64,000 nt of DNA from Macrostomum hystrix. Taxonomy: Eukaryota; Platyhelminthes; Macrostomidae. The position numbers and the translations under genes are program-made. This document shows, in pieces, positions 47,580-59,905 of the stretch. The notes beneath the pieces are model-generated. The model searched no databases. It was not told the origin of the DNA and saw only the letters and a program-made list of their open reading frames with translations. The DNA lies in contig CATNEN010000034.1 in assembly GCA_950097015.1 (NCBI GenBank), positions 2,705,501-2,769,500 of the forward strand, written 5' to 3'. Within the stretch, counting starts at the first letter, position 1, and each line of letters starts with the position of its first letter.

Positions 47580-50500
47580 ACTGTGCTAGTGAAATATTAC
47601 CAGTGAATAAGAGAGAATGTGTCAGTGGTCATCGCTCCCTCTTTTTACACCCTCAACCGCTGTTTGGTTGCTCTTCTTGCTTGCGAATTTTTTTCTATGA
47701 AACGGCCGATACATGTAGAATACATGAACTGTTCCAGCTGCTATTCTGCATATACATGTAGTGACTCTTCGCATCGTAATGAATTGAGTCTTCGCAATAA
47801 GAGCCAGTGTTTATGGCACTGAATGATTGAAAACATCAGGCGGAAGCCCTCAAGCCGAAAATCAATTATATTAACCAAGAGATAAGGAGGGGCGGAAGGG
47901 TAACACGAGTAAGGACGGGCCAGAGGGTCAGAGCTGAAAAGGAGGGGGTGGGGAAAGAGAGACGAACAGCTAGCCAATCAGAGACGAGGGAAAGGAAAGA
48001 AAAGTGAAGGTTAGATAATAAGTCGAACACATTGAGGGAGAGAGAAGAAAGTACAATATGAGGGCCCGCGAGCGTAAACAAGCACAGAGAGAAGGGAGAA
48101 GTAATCGTTCAGCTGTGATTCTGTAGATACGGATCCTGCTGCGATTCTGTATGTACTTTGTTTTATTATTAGATTTCTACATTTTACTCAGTGTATCATA
48201 GAGTTTATAGAGTATCATAGCTCAAGGTATTGATGAGCTTTCGATTTAGATTTTAAAATTTTAGACATTTAGAGTACGAGTACATTTTACAGAGACATTT
48301 AGAGACATTTTAGAGTGGGTACGAATAGATTTTAGTGATTCGTAAATATTCACTACTGAAAAATTCGCTATATACGAGTAACTCGTATATTATATAAACC
48401 AGCAGATCTCTGCAGATAAATTCTAGAAAATAAAATTAAATAGAGGACAAAAAAATTAGTTTCCGCTTTTTCCTTTGCTTGCTTCCTTTAAATTCCTTTT
48501 GTTTCTCACCTTGGAATTTATTCATCACATCACGACGCTTTTTTAGACTTTTTGCACTTCTCAGAGTTCTGATTTCTATGATGGCTATTGTTTGATGCTC
48601 TGAGGCAACACAAAGGAATTTTTTATCCTTATCGATTTCGTATATTCATCGCTCTATTTCGCATAGGGGGTTTTACTCGTAGCCTAAAGTTTAGTGCGTC
48701 GGTCTCACGAACTGAAGGTCGGGGGTTCGATTCCCGACTCCACTGGAACAATTTGTGTCCTTATTAAGACAATTAACTCGATCTGAATTGTGTTATTTCT
48801 CCCAGCTGTAAAAAGGATAAATGGATAGCAGCTGGAGTAATTGAGGGTGGGTGTGGCGTCCTCCAACCACATGGACTAAACAGCCGTTCTCAGCCTTTAG
48901 ATGCGCTGTGCAATAGCTGCGGCTGTGCTGTCGGCTGCAAATATAGCTTAATTTGGGCAGGTGTAATCACTTTAAATTTTTTGCATCCCTATACCCTACA
49001 GTTTGTGAATGAAAAAAGATTTTAAGCACTTGTACTACAGTGATGTACCTTATCCACGAGATTATAGATAAAGCAGCAGAAATCACAATTGCCATCGACT
49101 ATTTTCGATGTCATTAATTTAGCCTTAAATGAAAGTGCTATAAACCCTAGATACAAGTAGCATTTTCCGAGAATATATTCCGGGATGTGGGATTTTAGAT
49201 AGCAAAACCGCGTTTTAACTAATATTATCCCGCAGTTTTGTCTATGGTGATAAAGCCTGAATTTTTTCGGGACTTTTGACCATAGAACTGGAATTCAGTG
49301 GGTATTAAAAAAATTAGCCACTTAAAACACTATGCAGAACAGAATAGATAGGGCTGGGTGGGTTGGGGTTGGGGTATAGCACCATAGACAACATTTCGTT
49401 AAGAAAGCCATAGAAAATGGTTCATATAGTTAGCCTCTATTTCGATATATGGTAGCGGGTTGCCGAGTTAGCTGCGCTAACGAGTTTGTGTTTATTTGAG
49501 TTCACAAAAAGGTGTGAGGGCTCTATGCCCGAGACAAAGAGCCTTATAAAGGCCAGCGCGACTTCTCCATGTCCCCAATCCCACTGAGGATCGCAAACCA
49601 ATGCGACTGCGCGAGCAGGACGCATCCGCCCAGACAGTGGTGTGTTTGTGATGTCTGGGGCCGGCTCGGCTAATCAGTTCACAGGCATGAAAACGATCTG
49701 GCTAAAAATATGCTATTGATATCTAGAGATAAAGTACATTCTTTGTCTGTTCTTTTGGAGTCCTATGGCAGAAAGACCTCGGACGATTTTATGCTTCTTT
49801 TGATCAGGACGTATAAATAGGCATTCGATAAATACGTAGATGGCAGCCATGTTTTTATCAGCCTTGTAGTACAACATGCACAAAAGGCTTAGTTCTTTAC
49901 GCCCACGCATGCATGTCGAAAGCTTAATTTGCGTTCTGCTCTGTTTCATATACATTGCACTACTATTGGTGTATTCACTATGCAATTGTTTCACTATTCA
50001 ATTGGTTAACTTTTCAGAAATGTTAACTTTGACACGTGTTTTATAAAGCGGATCCTGTTCTTGTTTCTGATTAAAAAAACAACTTATTGAATTGATTTAT
50101 TTCATTATTTTTTAGTTGCGAGCGTTCAATGTCGTTTATAAAAGATACGATGAAGCTTAAATCATGGACTAATTAAAATGTCATCCTTTTGTTACACGCT
50201 ATTTAAGGGAACCTAACTATCCAAGTAACAATGCTATTAAGTCTTAAAATTATACGAGTATTAATCCATGCCATCCCAGTGGCCATTGTCAATCAAACTG
50301 AGTGAAAAACTATACTTGTTGGAAGGGCTTAAATAGTTTTACAGATTTTTTTACTAAATCTAGCGCCATCTAGAATCTAAATGCCTGCTTCTTCACTGAC
50401 AGACATTTTTAGGTTTAATTCACGGCATGTACTTTTGCAAGTCATGCAGTCTTTTTCCTACACCCGCGCTTTTAAAGTCTCTTTTGCTAAAAAAGTATTA

Positions 50501-50640
50501 TATATACTATAGGTACCCTACCTATACAGCAAGACAGCCAATCATAGTTTAGTTGAATCATTGTCTCTTCCGATCGAGAAAACGTCCTACAGTTTGTATT
50601 TAGACTAATAAAGCCCACGCTTGCTTCAAAGTATTGCTAA
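47580..50640. other. Intergenic region between PSMD14 and the lectin-like gene
   Basis: No supported gene. A purine-rich tract lies at 47870-48060 and a SINE at 48670-48970. 49430-49690 is GC-richer than its surroundings and may be a further element, but I could not match it to another copy in the window. Confidence 0.5.
48670..48970 (+). mobile_element. SINE-like element family A copy
   Basis: TCGTAGCCTAAAGTTTAGTG head (slightly damaged), GGGGGTTCGATTCCCGACTC, then GGAACAATTTGTGTCC and GGCTGTGCTGTCGGCTGC, ending GGGCAGGTGTAATCA. Confidence 0.75.
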
Positions 50641-50680
50641 TACAGCAGCTAATCCTGAATCCTGAATCCGAACGTCGGGA

Positions 50681-51544
50681 ATGTTGGGCGCATCGCTAAT
50701 TTCAAATATGCAGCTCATAATTGTTGCTGCCATTTGGCCAACAACATGGGCACAAACAGTTGATCCAGTTCCCGCGGATGCCACCCTGACTTGCCCGTTC
50801 AACTTCACCCCGCTAGCTGGCCGCTGTCTGCTCATCAACTCGACTGCCGGTGCTGGCTGGTGCGACGCGAATCGCGCCTGCTCGGCGGCTGCCCCGGGCG
50901 CTGAGCTGCTCAGCAACTGGGAGACCATTGTCGCGTTACGGGGCATGAGTAGTTTGAGTAGTTCAGTTCTGGCCGCAGCCGGTCTATGGATCGGAGTCAG
51001 CGACCTGGCCAGGGAGAGGAACAACAGCCGGTCTGGTTGGCAGCTGGTCAATGGCCGCGGCGAAATGCCCACCAGTGACGCTGTCTGGCTTCCCAAAGAT
51101 CCTAACAATGCAGACGGCAATCAGGACTGCTTGATGCTGTTCCGGACTGGTGATTTCGATAAGACAGGCCTGATTGACAAGCAGTGCAACGTTCCCGCTG
51201 GATTCGTCTGTGATCTGCCTGCCGCTGTTGAGCCGCTGAGAGCTCCCAGCTGCGCAACTGCTCCCGGAAATAGACTCCGGTGGCTCATTCAGCAACAGTC
51301 GAGTGATCGCAGCGATGTCAACTCGCCTGACCTTTATTGTTACAGGAGCTTCGCAGACGTGAGCAACCTTCGGGACTGCGTCCTTCTGGCGAGCACGGCG
51401 CCGCAGCGAGCCGGTGGTTCCACCAGCCAAGCTCGCAGCCTTCTGTACAGCGCACTGCTGCATCGCTGCCGCGTTATGGAATTCAGCGACTCGCAGACCG
51501 AACTGGAAAGAATAGCCGACTGGGTCAAGCTGATTAGAGGCTGA
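50681..51544 (+). CDS. Secreted C-type-lectin-like protein, intronless
   Basis: A single uninterrupted 287-aa frame. Residues 1-25 form a signal peptide; starting at Met10 would make it more compact. A C-type-lectin-like domain runs from about Cys38 to Cys205: an opening cysteine with FTPLAGRC, WCDANRAC, the WIGVSD beta strand, a PNNADGNQDCLML segment where calcium-binding lectins have their WND-type region, and a closing FVCDLP. The classical EPN or QPD sugar-binding triplet is not obvious, so carbohydrate binding is uncertain. A further 80 residues with four cysteines follow the domain and are unrecognised. It is probably a secreted recognition or matrix protein. Lack of introns is unlike its neighbours. 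AATAAA near 51837. Confidence 0.72.
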   Translation: MLGASLISNMQLIIVAAIWPTTWAQTVDPVPADATLTCPFNFTPLAGRCLLINSTAGAGWCDANRACSAAAPGAELLSNWETIVALRGMSSLSSSVLAAAGLWIGVSDLARERNNSRSGWQLVNGRGEMPTSDAVWLPKDPNNADGNQDCLMLFRTGDFDKTGLIDKQCNVPAGFVCDLPAAVEPLRAPSCATAPGNRLRWLIQQQSSDRSDVNSPDLYCYRSFADVSNLRDCVLLASTAPQRAGGSTSQARSLLYSALLHRCRVMEFSDSQTELERIADWVKLIRG

Positions 51545-51744
51545 ACAATTGGCAGTGGTGTTGTTGAAACTGAACAGCTCTTTTTGAACTATTAAACAAA
51601 TTTCAAACTTTCTTTCCTTTAAAATGTTATCTAAGTTACCGCTTACACAAAAATCGGTGTAACAAAAATTGGTCCTCACCAATTTTACTGAATAGGAAAC
51701 AGCTTGTATTGCAACTACAAAATCAAATGCTTCAAACTTTTACT

Positions 51745-52075
51745 CATGTACTCAATACTATACTCGTTCAATGCGGTGACAAGGACAACTAACAACTAAC
51801 TGTATAATCCTCTATGGCGAATACACATAAATTCAAAATAAAAAAAATACCTGTTTAATGAATCCAAAATACTCAACAATGATAGCCGACATGGTTAATG
51901 ATGAAATTTTGTGAGCAGAATAATTAGGCCTATATTTGTGGCTTCTGCCACCTGACACCCCGGTGAGAATCATTGAATATCTCGACGATGCCGATGTTCC
52001 GTGATTCTGGCAGTCATTTCATCGAATAGTGCCGGAAGTTTTAGCCCGTGTTCATGGTGATTGGTTAAATATTTT
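51745..52075 (+). mobile_element. Interspersed element, copy 2, with single copy of the 42-bp motif
   Basis: GGTGACAAGGACAACTAACA, ATGATAGCCGACATGGTTAA, GGCCTATATTTGTGG and CTCGACGATGCCGATG parallel copy 1 at 15.5 kb. It ends with TAGCCCGTGTTCATGGTGAT and TGGTTAAATATTTT, one degenerate copy of the unit that is amplified about 48 times at 15.9-17.9 kb. Confidence 0.6.
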
Positions 52076-52204
52076 GGGGATACAGAAACAATATAGATGT
52101 GGGTATTTGAAATGCCTCCGTGTAGTCTTTCTACTGTATATTAAGCGTTGTCACGCAGAAATCTGGCATGTTAGCTTAAACGGAATTAACAATGAGTCAG
52201 ACCT

Positions 52205-52540
52205 TACCCCTCATGATTCAGTGCATTGGCCTTAATACCCTTCATCATTCAGTGCATTGGCCTTAATACCCTTCATCATTCAGTGCATTGGCCTTAATAC
52301 CCCTCATCATTCAGTGCATTGGCCTTAATACCCCTCATCATTCAGTGCATTGGCCTTAATACCCCTCATCATTCAGTGCATTGGCCTTAATACCCCTCAT
52401 CATTCAGTGCATTGGCCTTAATACCCCTCATCATTCAGTGCATTGGCCTTAATACCCCTCATCATTCAGTGCATTTGGCCTTAATACCCCTCATCATTCA
52501 GGGCATTGGCCTTAATACCCCTCATCATTCAGTGCATCAC
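52205..52540 (+). repeat. 31-bp minisatellite
   Basis: About 11 copies of CATTCAGTGCATTGGCCTTA plus ATACCCCTCAT. Located between the lectin-like gene and the 3' end of the minus-strand acidic-repeat gene. Confidence 0.95.
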
Positions 52541-52850
52541 CTGGTCTCCTGCATGGTTAGTAGGCACTGCCTCTTATCAGTCTATATACACTGCCAGGAT
52601 GCAAATAAAAGTATGTAATTGCGAATCAGTGTTGGATTCGAACAGCCTGAATGAACTAAATCAAAGACACGAAAGTTGTTTAAGAAAATTCGAGATCGAA
52701 TATTAGTTTTTTCAAAACTATTTTCTATTTATAAAAACTGGGATTTAAAATATGAGCAAGCTATCAAACCAGGATTTTAAACATGAACAAGCTATCAGAT
52801 CAGGGGTTACAAGAAATGCCAGACTCAAGTCCAGTTAGGAAGGCCAGCGG

Positions 52851-54424
52851 TCAGTCGAAGATGGCCGACTCAACTCTGCGAGGCAGGCTGGCCAGCAGGT
52901 CCGGACAGTTCACCACGGGGTTGTCGAACACGGCCACCACGAACGCGATGCCAGACGGTTGGTCGGCTGCCACTGGCACCGCCGCCAAGCCCACGCGCTT
53001 GCTGCGACAGTCCAGCAGCTGGGCGTGGTTGCACAGGCTCAGCTGGTCCTCCGCATCCGCGGACTCGGCCAGGAGGGCTGCGGATGACCTGCGACCATGG
53101 GAACATGGCATTAGGTGTAGATGGGATCATAGGATTGGGAGTAGATGGGATCATAAGATTGGGAGAAGATGGGATCATGGGATTTGAAGAGAATGGGATA
53201 ATATATTGGAAGAGAATGGTATAATGGGATTAGAAAATGAGAATGGGATTAGGAATGGGATGGGAATAATATCAATGGGCATTCGGAGAGCATTTTGTGA
53301 GATTAGAGCAGTGAGTACTTCACTAGAGCTCACCCAATCTGGTACCATAAGTTTACTGAGTCTTCTAGCAGGCTGTCGAAGTCGTTGAACTGAACGCGGC
53401 TGATCACCATGCCGACCAGGGAGCCCTCGTCTTCATCTCCGTGCTCGAGCAGCAGCAGCGGCGGCGGCATGTCAGCGTCCTCATCTGCCGGCTTCTTCTT
53501 GAGTAGAGCCGAGCACCTGCTCAGGTCGGCCATTAGGTCTTCTGTGAGGCCGTGCGCAGCCTCTCGATCTGCCAGCTGGATGGCGAGCGTCTCGGCGGCC
53601 CAGCAGAAGGCCTCCTTGCAGATGAGCGGCTCGCAGCCGGAGTGGCAGAGTCTGGCGCGGTTGATGCGGCGCATGGCCCGGCCGCGGCGCAAGTCGTCGT
53701 CGTCCTCCTGATCCTGCGGCGGCTTCCCCACCTTCGCCAGCAGGCTGACCAGCTCGCTCATCAGAGCGCGCTTGCAGTCGTTGGCAGGAGCTGGCTTTGA
53801 CCGCCTCCACTTCCTCACTGCCGCTGGCGGAGTGGCCTTTTGAGCGTCTTCTGGAACTCGCTGCGCCGCTTCACGATGAACTTCAGCTTCCTCCTCATCT
53901 TCAGGATACACTTCAGCTTCCTCCTCATCTTGAGGATATACTTCAGCTTCCTCCTCATCTTCAGGATACACTTCAGCTTCCTCCTCATCTTGAGGATACA
54001 CTTCAGCTTCCTCCTCATCTTGAGGATACACTTCAGCTTCCTCCTCATCTTCAGGATACACTTCAGCTTCCTCCTCATCTTCAGGATACACTTCAGCTTC
54101 CTCCTCATCATCAGGATACACTTCAGCTTCCTCCTCATCTTCAGGATACACATCCGCTTCAGGAGATAAATCAGGTTCTTCCCTATCTTCAGCCTCATGT
54201 TCAGCGGCGAATTCAGCTTCCACTTCCGCTATTTCATCTGATTCCGGATCAATTTCAAAATCCAGCTCTTCATATGCGTGGTAGTCTCGCGCATCGCTGT
54301 TGATCTGTCTGAAGTCAGTGGCCTCCTCGAAGCTGGTTTCGTCAGCGGCTCGAGCAGTCTCCACTTGCTCCTCCTCACAGCGGATAATTTGCTGCTGCTT
54401 CTTTCTGACCAGAGCAGCTGCCAT
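52851..54424 (-). CDS. Acidic-repeat protein with divergent CAP-like C-terminal half
   Basis: Two exons on the minus strand, 54424-53334 and 53088-52851, separated by a GTGAGC...CGCAG intron; phases join to 442 aa. There is no signal peptide. Residues 1-90 are acidic and Ala-rich. Nine tandem copies of a decapeptide of the type EDEEEAEVYP follow (encoded by a 30-bp repeat, 53870-54155). The C-terminal half has an order resembling the CAP superfamily (GAPR-1/GLIPR2): INRARLCHSGCEPLICKEAF then AAETLAIQLA, NLWYQIG, then RSKRVGLAAVPVA and IAFVVAVFDNP. This similarity was judged from memory and the usual CAP histidine/glutamate residues are mostly absent. Function unknown. The intron contains imperfect G-rich repeats (53100-53280). 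Confidence 0.7.
53870..54155 (-). repeat. 30-bp coding repeat encoding acidic decapeptides
   Basis: Nine units of CTTCAGCTTCCTCCTCATCT plus a variable ten bases on the plus strand, encoding EDEEEAEVYP-type decapeptides on the minus strand. Variation is mostly E/Q/D at one position. Confidence 0.97.
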
Positions 54425-56790
54425 TGTCAGGGACTCGAATGTAATTTTCAGCCTAAAGTACAGGAGGTGAATACGATGCTATAAGCAGGCGGACACTTAA
54501 ACTGCTAGTAAGTTGTGTGCTTTTGACATCAAAGCTTTTTGGCTGCCCATTTCAAAGGCACGCATTCAGTTGTGAATAAAGAAATGGCCACGCACTTATG
54601 ACCAATCAGAGCGACGCTAGAGGGTTAGAGATTGGGGTGTCGTGCCTGCGTAAATTCTTGGCGGCTCGGCTTCTTTGTGCTCTATAGAAGTTAGCAAATG
54701 TACATTTAAATACGTTTTCAACTGCGATTTTCCATCAGCCAATGAACGGCGGGACTAAAAAATGGATCAAGTTGTAACTCAATACGCCCATATGCATATT
54801 TGCAAAGCAATGCATCAGTCCACCATTCAGGCCATTTAAGTAGCTACTTTGAATATCTATCAGAGTTATATCTAACAGTGTTGTGCGTAGATATCTATCA
54901 GTACGTCCTGTGGTTAGATATCTATTATATCAGTGTTGTGCCTAAATATCCACGAGTATAAACATTTCTGAGCCCAGATACTTCAGTATCTATCAATTCT
55001 AAACCTAGAGACATTCATTTTGTGCCTAGATGACCGACGTGTCTCTAGCCGAAACCCAGCCGCATCACTTTTTAAAATCACTTGTACCACTAGTCAAAAT
55101 CTATTAGAAAAGACGGATTTTGCAAGTGGTACAAGTGATTTTAAAAAGTGATGCGGCTGGGTTGCGGCTAGCGAAACGTGCGTCCTAGATGTCAATCAAA
55201 TCTGAGCCTAAAATTCTATCAATTCTAAGCCTATATACATCTATCCATTTAGGCCTAGATTTTTACTAGATTTGAAATCTTAAATTTATAGAAGAAACGA
55301 ATAACAATCGGTTGAGCCGTTCGGGATATACTCGATTGCAAACAAGCAAGCAAGCAAGATTTTCATTTTAGTATATTTCGGAGGATATAACGGGTGTCTC
55401 AAAGATATACATTTCGAGGGTATATATTTAGTTTTTTTCTAGTTTTCTTATTAGTTTTCCTACTAGGCCTAATAATAGTTTTAATTTTAGCATAATTGAA
55501 GCCGCTCGGGAGATAGTTGATTGAAAACGTACAAACAAGCAAGATTTACATGTTTAGTATAATTGAATGACAACATGATTGTTTCTTGAAAGTTTCATTT
55601 ATCCTCGCTTCTGTTTTTTTAATCTGGACACAATATCTACTCACTCTCAGTCGCTCTATCCATCAATATCTACTTTCTCCCAGTCCCTCTATGCATCAAT
55701 ATCTATCTCTCCCAGTTCCTCCTAACATGAGTAAAATTTAAACGACGACCATAACTAAGTAATTACACTACACATTTAAAATTCAAAACATTATATTATC
55801 ACGCTTTTAGCAAGTGCAGCACCAAACCTAAAGCAATACGTTATTTTGCCAGGGAAGGTACTATTATTAGCTATTGATATCATAAGTAGTTTATTTCAAC
55901 ATTTGCGTGTCGTTTAAATTGACAATTTGTTTTTCTGTGTTGTAAAATTTAAGAACGAATTTAATGTTCACAAAGTGAAAATTAGTTAAAAATTATAACC
56001 ACTTGTACACAACATATTTTGTTAACACAAGTAAAATTTAGAGAATATTCATAATATTATATATAAAAAATATTTAATAAGATAAAAATAAAAACAAAAA
56101 TTGGTACCGATTTAGATTACAGATAAAAAGCATCCCTACTACATGTTCATGTGCTTAATTCAAAATTTAATTTTAGAGCTTGGATTAAAATGACTAGCTA
56201 TGTTAAGTAGCCAGCTTGACCTTATTTGCTTTGTTCTTCCTGGATATTCCTATTTTGAATTTGAGAAAGCTTAGTTGAAAATATTACTAGTTTTTGCTAC
56301 TAATACATTCATACTACTTTATCACTATAATAACTAAAGTAGCTTATTTCAAAGCTATTACTCCTGCAAATGCAATGTATTGATTTTACTGGTAGCATGA
56401 TGATGAAAAATATTTTGCAGAATGAGACTTTCACTTTTCATGTACTTTTGCACTCTTTATATACATTGCTATATACTCCAACTTGCATATCTATATTATT
56501 GTATTTATTTTATTTTTCAGCATGCATGGTAATATTGCGAGCACTACCTCACTGTGCAAATGTTGATTTTTACATTGTTACTAGAAACAGACGTTTAAGC
56601 TAAGCTTAATATTTTTCGGTACTTTAAATAATGTAAATAATGTTAGTAAAAACGTGCTATAATTAAATTTATCCTAATGTGTGTGAAAGTTATATTTCTC
56701 ATGTTTGTTTACTTGCCTTTTAGCTTTGCCAAATTTTAGTAAAAATTGACATCTGAGCTCATCATTGATAGCAATCAATATTAAAAAAAC
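54425..56790. other. Spacer between acidic-repeat gene and MEMO1
   Basis: AT-rich; no gene. Loose repeats of ATCTATCAG/GATATCTA type at 54840-55260 surround the large hairpin at 55046-55170. The promoter of the minus-strand gene and of MEMO1 must lie at the two ends. Confidence 0.5.
55046..55170. repeat. Long inverted repeat, 46-base arms with one mismatch
   Basis: Left arm 55046-55091 begins TAGCCG and ends TACCACT; right arm 55125-55170 is its reverse complement except one base. The 33-base centre also pairs (CAAAATC with GATTTTG). Outer bases around CGACGTG and CACGT suggest the arms once extended further. A fold-back or MITE-type origin is likely. Confidence 0.92.
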
Positions 56791-56794
56791 TAGC

Positions 56795-58387
56795 ATGTCT
56801 GTCCGCAAAGCAACCCACGCCGGTAGCTGGTACACTGATCGGTCTGACCAGCTCGATCAGCAGCTCACTGGCTGGCTAAATGCTGCCGGACCTCGAGTTG
56901 GCACTGCCCGTGCCATTGTGTCGCCCCATGCCGGCTATCAGTACTGCGGAGCTGTTGCGGGCTATGCCTACAAGCAGATTGACCCCGGCCCCATTAGCCG
57001 GGTGATTCTACTGGGCCCCAGCCATCATTTCTCACTGCGCGGCTGCGGCTTGTCGACAGCGGCGGAATTCCAGACACCACTGGGCAACCTGCGAGCTGAC
57101 CAGGCTACCACTGCTGAACTGCGGGCTACTGGCCAGTTCGAGATGGTGACACTCATGACATCCTACTGACCTCTGTCCTCACCTGACCCCACTGACCCGC
57201 GTCCTCACCTGACCCTACTGACCCACTGACCCGCGTCCTCACCTGACCCTACTGACCCGTGTCCTCACCTGACCCTACTGACCTCTGTCCTCACCTGACC
57301 CTACTGACCCGCGTCCTCACCTGACCCTACTGACCCGCGTCCTCACCTGACCCTACTGACCCGTGTCCTCACCTGACCCTACTGACCTCTGTCCTCACCT
57401 GACCCTACTGACCCGCGTCCTCACCTGACCCTACTGACCCGTGTCCTCACCTGACCCTACTGACCCGCGTCCTCACCTGACCCTACTGACCCGTGTCCTC
57501 ACCTGACCCTACTGACCTCTGTCCTCACCTGACCCTACTGACCCGCGTCCTCACCTGACCCTACTGACCCGTGTCCTCACCTGACCCTACTGACCCGCGT
57601 CCTCACCTGACCCTACTGACCCGTGTCCTCACCTGACCCTACTGACCCGCGTCCTCACCTGACCCTACTGACCCGCGTCCTCACCTGACCCTACTGACCC
57701 GCGTCCTCACCTGACCCTACTGACCCGCGTCCTCACCTGACCCTACTGACCCGCGTCCTCACCTGACCCTACTGACCCGCGTCCTCACCTGACCCTACTG
57801 ACCCGAGCAAAATGACCCGTGTCCTCACCTGACTAATCCTGGCCTTCCACCGCCCTTGGCAGGTATCGCTAAACCGGGACGAAGCCGAGCACAGTCTGGA
57901 GATGCAGCTGCCCTTCTTGCTGGCCGCTATGCGACCCAAATCGCCTCGCGACTACGGCATTGTGCCAATCATGGTCGGCGCCATCGACGCCTCGGTGGAG
58001 GCAGCCTATGGTGACATCCTGGCGCCCTACCTAAACGATCCGGCCACTCTGTTTGTGGTGTCTTCAGATTTTTGCCACTGGGGTCGCCGGTTCGATTACA
58101 CTTATTACGACAAGTCGGCTGGCCGGATCTGGCAGAGCATTGAACGTCTGGACCGGCAGGGCATTGAGGCCATAGAGAGCGGCCGGCCAGACAGATTCAC
58201 CCAGTACCTGCGCCAGACTGGCAACACAATTTGCGGCCGGCACCCAATCGGGGTGATGATGTGCGCGGCTGCCAGGACCGGCACCGGGCAATTTCGCTTT
58301 TTAAACTATGCCCAGTCGTCCAAATGCAATGACGCGTCAGATTCCTCCGTTAGTTACGCCGCTGGTGGCTTGTTTGTCAACGCCTAG
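56795..58387 (+). CDS. MEMO1: MEMO1 family protein
   Basis: Two exons, 56795-57145 and 57863-58387, join in phase 0 to 291 aa (human MEMO1 is 297). MEMO proteins have a fold like nonheme-iron dioxygenases, bind copper or iron, and act in ErbB2-linked cell motility and redox control. Conserved parts are ATHAGSWYT at the start, His45 in SPHAGYQYCG, His77 in GPSHHF, EHSLEMQLPF, FVVSSDFCHWG, TICGRHPIGV, FLNYAQSSKC and DSSVSYAAG near the end. The 717-bp intron is almost entirely a 26-bp minisatellite. A 33-bp array follows the stop, then AATAAA at 58800-58805. Start chosen because the upstream frame has only non-ATG codons. Confidence 0.97.
57165..57830 (+). repeat. 26-bp minisatellite filling the MEMO1 intron
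   Basis: About 25 copies of GTCCTCACCTGACCCTACT plus GACCCGC. Variants (GTGTCC, CTCTGTCC) come in repeated order. Each copy contains TACTGAC, a perfect branch-point-like sequence. Confidence 0.97.
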
Positions 58388-58499
58388 GACGGCAGTGCTG
58401 GCCATAGCAACCGTAGCCTGGGGTTGGTTGTCATTGACAGCAATGCGTAGATATAATATTCAAGCTGACAATGTTATATTTTCAAGTTAGTCGATCGTT

Positions 58500-58780
58500 A
58501 CCACTGAAAAAACAGATTCTGTCAGCCCTAGTTACCACTGACAACCAGATTCTGTCAGCCCTAGTTACCATTGACAACCAGATTCTGTCTGCCCTAGTTA
58601 CCACTGACAACCAGATTCTGTCAGCCCTAGTTACCACTGACAACCAGATTCTGTCAGCCCTAGTTACCACTGACAACCAGATTCTGTCAGCCTTAGTTAC
58701 CCTTGACAACCAGATTCTGTCAGCCCTAGTTACTATTGACAACAGATTCTGTCAGCCCTAGTTACCACTGACAACCGTCA
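58500..58780 (+). repeat. 33-bp minisatellite in the MEMO1 3' UTR region
   Basis: Eight or nine copies containing CAGATTCTGTCAGCCCTAGT and TACCACTGACAAC, ahead of the AATAAA at 58800. Confidence 0.95.
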
Positions 58781-58805
58781 GTCTGTCAGTCTGTGTAAGA
58801 ATAAA

Positions 58806-59630
58806 GAAAATTCTAAAAGCTTTCATACAAAGCGATCTTTCAAATTTTAGTTGTCCGTTGTTCTGTTGTATTCTGTTACATAGAGTATCAATTCATAATT
58901 AACAATCAAGTCAATATTAACCGCTTGCGCCTATTAAGTTAAAGCAAATCATGTTGCAATCTCAGTTGCGTTTTTTCTGATAAAATTGCTTCTCCGCACA
59001 ATTTCAACTGCTTTTCTGTTGTCTAGAATTATATTTATACCATGTTTTGTGGTTCAATTTTTTATTGCTGCACTACTTGAAGTAGTTAAACTAGTTGATT
59101 TTGTATTTGCGGGCAAATCGATAGGCTCTCTGTAAAACTTTCGTTAGTCTAATTTTATCTTGATAAAAACAACAACTTAGATAAAAAAAATCACCAGACA
59201 AGAAAGACATTTTGCATTGCTTCAGAAGTCTAATATAGCACTAGTGTGGATGTTCCAACGAGATAATCGATTTCCACAAGCAATAGCAGATATGTTTCAT
59301 CATTGTCATTAGCCGGCTATTGTTACTGAATTATTTTCAGCAGCTTTTATTTTTTTCTTTCAAATATTTCTCTCTAGTTAGTGAGCGCTTGAGTAGTTGG
59401 GATAACTGATTCAGTCCAGCTTATTCAGGCTGAAAATCTGCATTGTTGTTCTGCTTTGGTGAACTACAAGTATTAGTAAAACTGCATTGGAATGATGCCA
59501 TGTGATATGGGGTTCGCTAACTAGAATTTCACTAAGCGTTGTAATTATAACTTGTCTGCTTTTTCAGTCTTTTTAACATTTAATGCTTTAATGACGTTGT
59601 GTGTGTGCTTTTCATAAAGTTATTTTAGGA
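58806..59630. other. AT-rich spacer after MEMO1
   Basis: About 800 bases with no gene, RNA or repeat that I can support. Confidence 0.5.
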
Positions 59631-59631
59631 C

Positions 59632-59905
59632 ATGCTGAAGGATTTGAGGGTAATTGGCTTATGCGCTGAAGGATTTGAGGGTAATTGGCTGATGCTCTGG
59701 AGGATTTGAGGGTAATTGGCTGATGCGCTGAAGGATTTGAGGGTAATTGGCTGATGCTCTGGAGGATTTGAGGGTAATTGGCTGATGCGCTGAAGGATTT
59801 GAGGGTAATTGGCTGATGCTCTGGAGGATTTGAGGGTAATTGGCTTATGCGCTGAAGGATTTGAGGGTAATTGACTGATGCGCTGAAGGATTTGAGGGTA
59901 ATTGA
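59632..59905 (+). repeat. 31-bp minisatellite with 62-bp alternating structure
   Basis: Nine copies of GGATTTGAGGGTAATTGGCT plus TATGCGCTGAA or GATGCTCTGGA. The two forms alternate in the middle of the array. Confidence 0.95.
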
